Origin: an uncultured Campylobacter sp.
Lineage (GTDB): Bacteria > Campylobacterota > Campylobacteria > Campylobacterales > Campylobacteraceae
Assembly (NCBI RefSeq): GCF_938018035.1
Contig: NZ_CALIJF010000087.1
Location: forward strand, 1-5,613
Direction of reading: 5' to 3'
Length of the DNA: 5,613 nt
The notes below the pieces were generated by a model. It made no database searches. It saw only the letters and a list, made by a program, of their open reading frames with translations, and had not been told where the DNA came from. Positions 5,596 through 5,613 of the stretch are shown here, piece after piece. Made by a program: the position numbers and the translations under genes. Position 1 is the stretch's first letter, and each line of letters opens with the position of its first letter.

Positions 5596-5613
5596 TACGC
5601 CGATTTTCTCAAA

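Noticed and set aside
1..5613. tRNA or rRNA genes, CRISPR arrays, insertion sequences, toxin-antitoxin or defence genes
   Set aside because: Reading both strands shows no cloverleaf, no regularly spaced direct repeats, no transposase motifs and no terminal inverted repeats; nearly all bases are in intact housekeeping genes.

Overview
The window looks like chromosomal core DNA from a Campylobacter-type epsilonproteobacterium (Campylobacterota). The evidence is the gene order gatC - cvpA - fur - lysS - glyA - membrane protein, which I recall from the Campylobacter jejuni chromosome, the close similarity of Fur and LysS to the C. jejuni proteins as I remember them, and promoters made of an extended -10 (TGnTATAAT) without a clear -35. 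Base composition is nearer 45-47% GC than the ~30% of C. jejuni. With the additional pilT-like gene, this suggests one of the oral or non-thermophilic species (C. gracilis, C. showae, C. rectus or C. curvus type). The species guess is inference only.

Layout: every gene I accept lies on the minus strand, so the window reads right to left. The right edge (5512-5613) is a divergent intergenic region with an extended -10 facing left (gatC operon) and another facing right towards a gene outside the window. Then follow, in transcription order, gatC (5511-5224), a pilT-like retraction ATPase (5213-4131), cvpA (4131-3454), fur (3457-2990), lysS (2988-1495) and glyA (1492-245). Junctions are very tight: a 10-nt gap, a 1-nt TGATG overlap, a 4-nt ATGA overlap, a 1-nt gap and a 2-nt gap. 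This indicates one six-gene, translationally coupled operon. It ends at a perfect 32-bp palindrome (209-240) starting 4 nt after the glyA stop. A new promoter (182-190) then drives a gene truncated by the left edge; its first 49 residues are a charged N-terminus plus one membrane segment.

Functionally the operon mixes translation (GatC for transamidation of Glu-tRNA(Gln)/Asp-tRNA(Asn), LysS for Lys-tRNA), one-carbon metabolism (GlyA), metal regulation (Fur), an inner-membrane protein (CvpA) and a T4P-type retraction ATPase. lysS and glyA appear to use non-ATG starts (TTG and GTG), each with its Shine-Dalgarno inside the last codons of the preceding gene.

I see no novel defence system, mobile element, CRISPR array or RNA gene. 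The most interesting points are the lone pilT with an altered AIRNLIRE motif, an imperfect dyad over the operon promoter, and a strong excess of RAATTY hexamers, the motif class linked to DNA uptake in C. jejuni.
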